DNA of 43,351 nt from Phytoactinopolyspora limicola (lineage in GTDB: Bacteria > Actinomycetota > Actinomycetes > Jiangellales > Jiangellaceae): NCBI RefSeq assembly GCF_011320225.1, contig NZ_JAAOEN010000028.1:1-43351 (forward strand). The letters are read 5' to 3'. A model generated the notes under the pieces. That model did not search any database. It had not been told where the DNA came from and saw nothing but the letters and a program-made list of their open reading frames with translations. The stretch's first letter is position 1. Every line of letters begins with the position of its first letter. This document shows, piece after piece, positions 40,926-43,351 of this stretch. The translations under genes were made by a program, and so were the position numbers.

Positions 40926-41087
40926 GCGGTCCACCCCCTGCGCAGCCTTGGAGATCATGGTAGTTGCCTGTGCCACCCCTGGGTGATCGAAATCAACATT
41001 GGGGCGCTATGGCGACCCGATCCCGGCAATGATCACGGCAGGTGGGTGCGCAGAAGTTCGGGTGATTTCGTTGGTTGAGACCGATTT

Positions 41088-41130
41088 GTTAGTTTGGAGC
41101 GACTCGCTAACTTGACTCATTCCAGATAAG
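41088..41130 (+). promoter_or_regulatory. furA-katA promoter/operator region
   Basis: GTTAG (41088) and CTAAC (41107) flank an inner perfect palindrome AGCGACTCGCT (41098-41108). TTGACTCATTCCAGATAAG follows (41112-41130) and resembles, as I recall, the conserved region upstream of mycobacterial furA. The operator would allow FurA autoregulation of furA-katA under peroxide stress. Confidence 0.6.
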
Positions 41131-41147
41131 ACTGCGAGGATCGCACC

Positions 41148-41606
41148 ATGGCCACCGATGCACCAGCGACCCCGGGGGAACTGGCGCCGGAAGACCGGCT
41201 ACGGGCGGCCGGCCTACGGGTCACCGCGCCACGCCTGGGCGTGCTCACGGCATTGGAGCGCGAGCCGCATGCCGATGCCGACACCGTCGCCCGCCACGTG
41301 CGGGCCGCGCTCGGCGCCGTCTCGACACAGGCGGTCTACGACGTGCTTCATGCGCTCACCGAGGCCGGACTGCTGCGTCGGATCGAACCGGCCGGCTCGG
41401 CAGCGCGGTACGAGACCCGCGTCGGTGACAACCACCACCACCTCGTCTGCCGGTCCTGCGGCGTCGTCGTCGACGTCGAGTGCTCCGGGGACGCAGTCCC
41501 TTGTCTGACCCCAGAACCCGCCCACGGCTTCGTCGTCGACGAGGCCGAGGTGACCTTCTGGGGTCTCTGCCCCACCTGTACCAGCGAATCCAAGGAGAAC
41601 GCGTGA
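41148..41606 (+). CDS. furA: Fur family peroxide/iron-responsive repressor (FurA/CatR type)
   Basis: 152 residues. Winged HTH at ~10-75 ([37 protein letters not shown]), followed by the metal-binding dimerisation domain with [12 protein letters not shown] and a terminal CPTC: two Cys pairs for a structural zinc site. It sits directly before a catalase gene and overlaps it (GTGA), the arrangement of FurA-KatG in mycobacteria and CatR-CatA in Streptomyces. It probably represses both genes until oxidised by peroxide. Confidence 0.9.
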   Translation: MATDAPATPGELAPEDRLRAAGLRVTAPRLGVLTALEREPHADADTVARHVRAALGAVSTQAVYDVLHALTEAGLLRRIEPAGSAARYETRVGDNHHHLVCRSCGVVVDVECSGDAVPCLTPEPAHGFVVDEAEVTFWGLCPTCTSESKENA

Positions 41607-43045
41607 GCAACAACCCACCCACCACCACCAACTCCGGCGCCCCCGTCGCCAGCGACGCTCACTCCCTCACCGTCGGGCAGAACGGCCCCATCGTCCTGCA
41701 TGACCATTACCTGGTCGAAAAGTTGGCGCAGTTCAACCGGGAGCGGGTGCCCGAGCGGGTTGTGCACGCCAAAGGCGGGGGCGCCTTCGGCGTACTCGAA
41801 GTCACCGAAGACGTCAGCCAGTTCACCAAGGCGGCGCTCTTCCAGCCCGGAGCACGCACCGAAGCGCTGGCGCGGTTCTCCTCCGTCGCCGGCGAACAGG
41901 GCAGCCCCGACACCTGGCGTGATCCGCGCGGGTTCGCCTTGAAGTTCTACACCAGTGAGGGCAACTACGACCTCGTCGGCAACAACACGCCGGTCTTCTT
42001 CATCCGGGACACCATCAAGTTCCCCGACTTCATCAGGTCGCAGAAGCGGCTGCCGGCCACCAACCTGCGCGATCACGACATGCAGTGGGACTTCTGGACG
42101 CTCTCCCCGGAAAGCGCGCACCAGGTCACCTGGCTCATGGGCGACCGCGGCCTGCCACGTAGCTGGCGCAACATGGACGGTTTCGGCTCACACACCTACC
42201 AGTGGATCAACGCCGCCGGCGAGCGGTTCTGGGTGAAGTACCACTTCCGGACCGACCAGGGCCACGAATTTCTCACCCAGGCCGACGCCGACCAGATCGC
42301 AGGCGAGGACGCCGACTACCACATTCGCGATCTATACACCGCCATCGAGCGCGGCGACGCCCCCACGTGGACCGTACACGTCCAGGTGATGCCGTACGCC
42401 GACGCCGCGAACTACCGCTTCAACCCGTTCGACCTCACCAAAGTGTGGCCGAAGGGCGACTACCCGCTGATCAAGGTCGGCACGCTGCGGCTGGACCGCA
42501 ACCCGGAGAACTACTTCGCCCAGATCGAGCAGGCGGCGTTCGAGCCGAGCAACTTCGTGCCCGGCATCGCAGCCAGCCCGGACAAGATGCTGCTCGGCCG
42601 GATCTTCTCCTACGCCGACGCGCACCGCTACCGGATCGGCACCAACTACGCCCAGCTCCCCGTCAACGCGCCGAAGGCCGAAGTCAACTCGTACTCGAAG
42701 GACGGCGCCATGCGGTACTCGTGGGCCTCGCCCGACCGCCCCGTCTACGCCCCGAACAGTGTCGGCGGACCGGAGGCCGACCCGTCGCTCGTGGGCGACG
42801 CCGGATGGGAATCCGACGGCGAACTCGTACGTGCGGCGGCCAGCCTGCATGCCGATGACGACGACTTCGGCCAGGCCGGCACCCTGGTCCGCGAGGTCCT
42901 CGACGACGCCGCCCGGGATCGACTGGTCGGCAACATCGCCGGGCACGTCAGCAAGGTCACCCGCGACGACCTACGGCAGAAGGTGTTCGCCTACTGGCGC
43001 AGCGTCGACGAGAACCTGGGCAAGCGCGTGGAAGAGGCGGTCTAA
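41603..43045 (+). CDS. katA: Monofunctional haem catalase (small-subunit clade)
   Basis: 480 residues, the length of clade 3 catalases. It converts hydrogen peroxide to water and oxygen. The active-site histidine is His55 in [12 protein letters not shown], the distal asparagine lies in [15 protein letters not shown], and the haem-ligand tyrosine lies in [17 protein letters not shown] start with AAGGAG 6-11 bases upstream, overlapping the furA stop codon. The frame is open upstream to 41480, but only within furA. Haem supply genes (hemA-C-D-B) occur 18 kb away in the same window. Confidence 0.95.
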   Translation: MSNNPPTTTNSGAPVASDAHSLTVGQNGPIVLHDHYLVEKLAQFNRERVPERVVHAKGGGAFGVLEVTEDVSQFTKAALFQPGARTEALARFSSVAGEQGSPDTWRDPRGFALKFYTSEGNYDLVGNNTPVFFIRDTIKFPDFIRSQKRLPATNLRDHDMQWDFWTLSPESAHQVTWLMGDRGLPRSWRNMDGFGSHTYQWINAAGERFWVKYHFRTDQGHEFLTQADADQIAGEDADYHIRDLYTAIERGDAPTWTVHVQVMPYADAANYRFNPFDLTKVWPKGDYPLIKVGTLRLDRNPENYFAQIEQAAFEPSNFVPGIAASPDKMLLGRIFSYADAHRYRIGTNYAQLPVNAPKAEVNSYSKDGAMRYSWASPDRPVYAPNSVGGPEADPSLVGDAGWESDGELVRAAASLHADDDDFGQAGTLVREVLDDAARDRLVGNIAGHVSKVTRDDLRQKVFAYWRSVDENLGKRVEEAV

Positions 43046-43074
43046 GCAAAATCGGTGTCCGCCGCCCCCCTGTT

Positions 43075-43203
43075 GTGCACCTGATCTCCGTTTTGACGCC
43101 TGATCGTTCTCGTCAGGGCGATCAGGTGTACGAACGGCGGGCGGCGGCGCGGTGTGGTGCATCTGATCGGGTCTCAGAGTGTGGATGCGTGACGATCAGA
43201 TGC
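43075..43203 (+). repeat. Dispersed two-hairpin element after katA
   Basis: It begins 30 bases after the katA stop. Half-site GTGCACCTGATCTCCG; hairpin 1 is ACGCCTGATCG (43096-43106), 12-nt loop, CGATCAGGTGT (43119-43129) with one G-T pair. Hairpin 2 is GCATCTGATCG (43159-43169) and CGATCAGATGC (43193-43203), perfect 11 bp, with TCTCAGA and GTGGA in the loop. Same architecture, spacing and loop words as the element after hemD. Confidence 0.7.
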
Positions 43204-43229
43204 GTCGCAAACGTGTGCGGTAGCTGTGG

Positions 43230-43274
43230 TGTCTCGGGACATCGCTGACGGGTGTGTCTCGGGACATCGCTGAC
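43230..43274. repeat. IS481-like terminus, right (two tandem copies of end motif)
   Basis: TGTCTCGGGACATCGCTGAC occurs at 43230-43249 and 43255-43274. It is the reverse complement of the motif pair at 76-122, so the two termini face in opposite directions and the element here extends to the right, out of the window. Confidence 0.65.
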
Positions 43275-43286
43275 GGTTTGAGTGTG

Positions 43287-43351
43287 TCATGTGGGTTGGG
43301 GTTCGCGGTGGCCGCGTAGGTCGTAGCGGGGTTGGGCGCTGGGTTGGTAGC
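43287..43351 (-). CDS. C-terminal fragment of an IS481-type transposase (runs off the window)
   Basis: The last 65 bases, read on the minus strand, end in YQPSAQPRYDLRGHREPQPT followed by TGA (43287-43289). The YQPS near the C-terminus is common in IS481-family integrase-core transposases (after the PxxAY region), and the stop lies 12 bases inside the double terminal motif. Only the end of the gene is visible, so the family rests on the terminus and this short tail. Confidence 0.5.
   Translation of the reverse strand, partial: YQPSAQPRYDLRGHREPQPT

Noticed and set aside
1-43351. tRNA or rRNA genes
   Set aside because: I found no stretch with tRNA cloverleaf landmarks or rRNA-like sequence in the intergenic gaps by eye; a tRNAscan run would settle it.

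Overview
This window is a high-GC actinobacterial chromosome segment (Actinomycetota). The identification rests on codon use, frequent GTG starts, a 33-residue bS22 ribosomal protein, rex fused to a hemACD operon, a furA-catalase pair, and a gene order that, from memory, follows Mycobacterium tuberculosis Rv0495c-Rv0512: Cys-cluster protein, ppx, isomerase, proC, small HTH protein, bS22, epimerase, acyltransferase, SerB-like HAD, glutaredoxin, hemA-C-D-B. No genus can be fixed from sequence alone.

Layout. Positions 1-559 hold no gene. They contain a double IS481-like terminus, a degenerate ~32-bp tandem repeat and a 19-bp tandem repeat. 560-5736 (minus strand) encodes a siderophore-interacting flavoprotein, a beta-lactamase-fold hydrolase, RadA, a methyltransferase and a Cys-cluster protein. 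6001-16018 carries the conserved housekeeping string (ppx, isomerase, tetR, PAP2/tetR pair, proline dehydrogenase, proC, acuC-like, HTH, bS22, epimerase, acyltransferase). 16036-23498 continues with the HAD phosphatase, a glutaredoxin and the rex-hemA-hemC-hemD-hemB cluster, which has a good Rex operator. 23745-26669 encodes a sortase-anchored metzincin protease and a tiny protein resembling that protease's N-terminal region.

26714-36657 is a peptide-use island. A fused DppD-DppF ATPase and a double-domain Lrp regulator run one way. An M19 dipeptidase, a solute-binding lipoprotein, two permeases and an M24-fold protein run the other way. An alpha/beta hydrolase of the proline iminopeptidase type follows. 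A MetPS-type sodium symporter pair comes next (36785-38469), then a large membrane protein with a lipase-like C-terminus, then furA-katA. The far right end enters an IS481-type transposase gene in the opposite orientation to the left terminus.

The least explained material is non-coding. (1) Three long palindromes (58-64 bp) share the outer arm CCCATGATCAT and supply the stop codon of the gene they follow. Two of them are nearly identical and bracket the 9-kb peptide island. (2) A dispersed two-hairpin element built on CACCTGATC/GATCAGGTG lies just downstream of hemD and katA with compensatory stem changes, and its half-site is tandemly repeated downstream of the siderophore-interacting protein gene.
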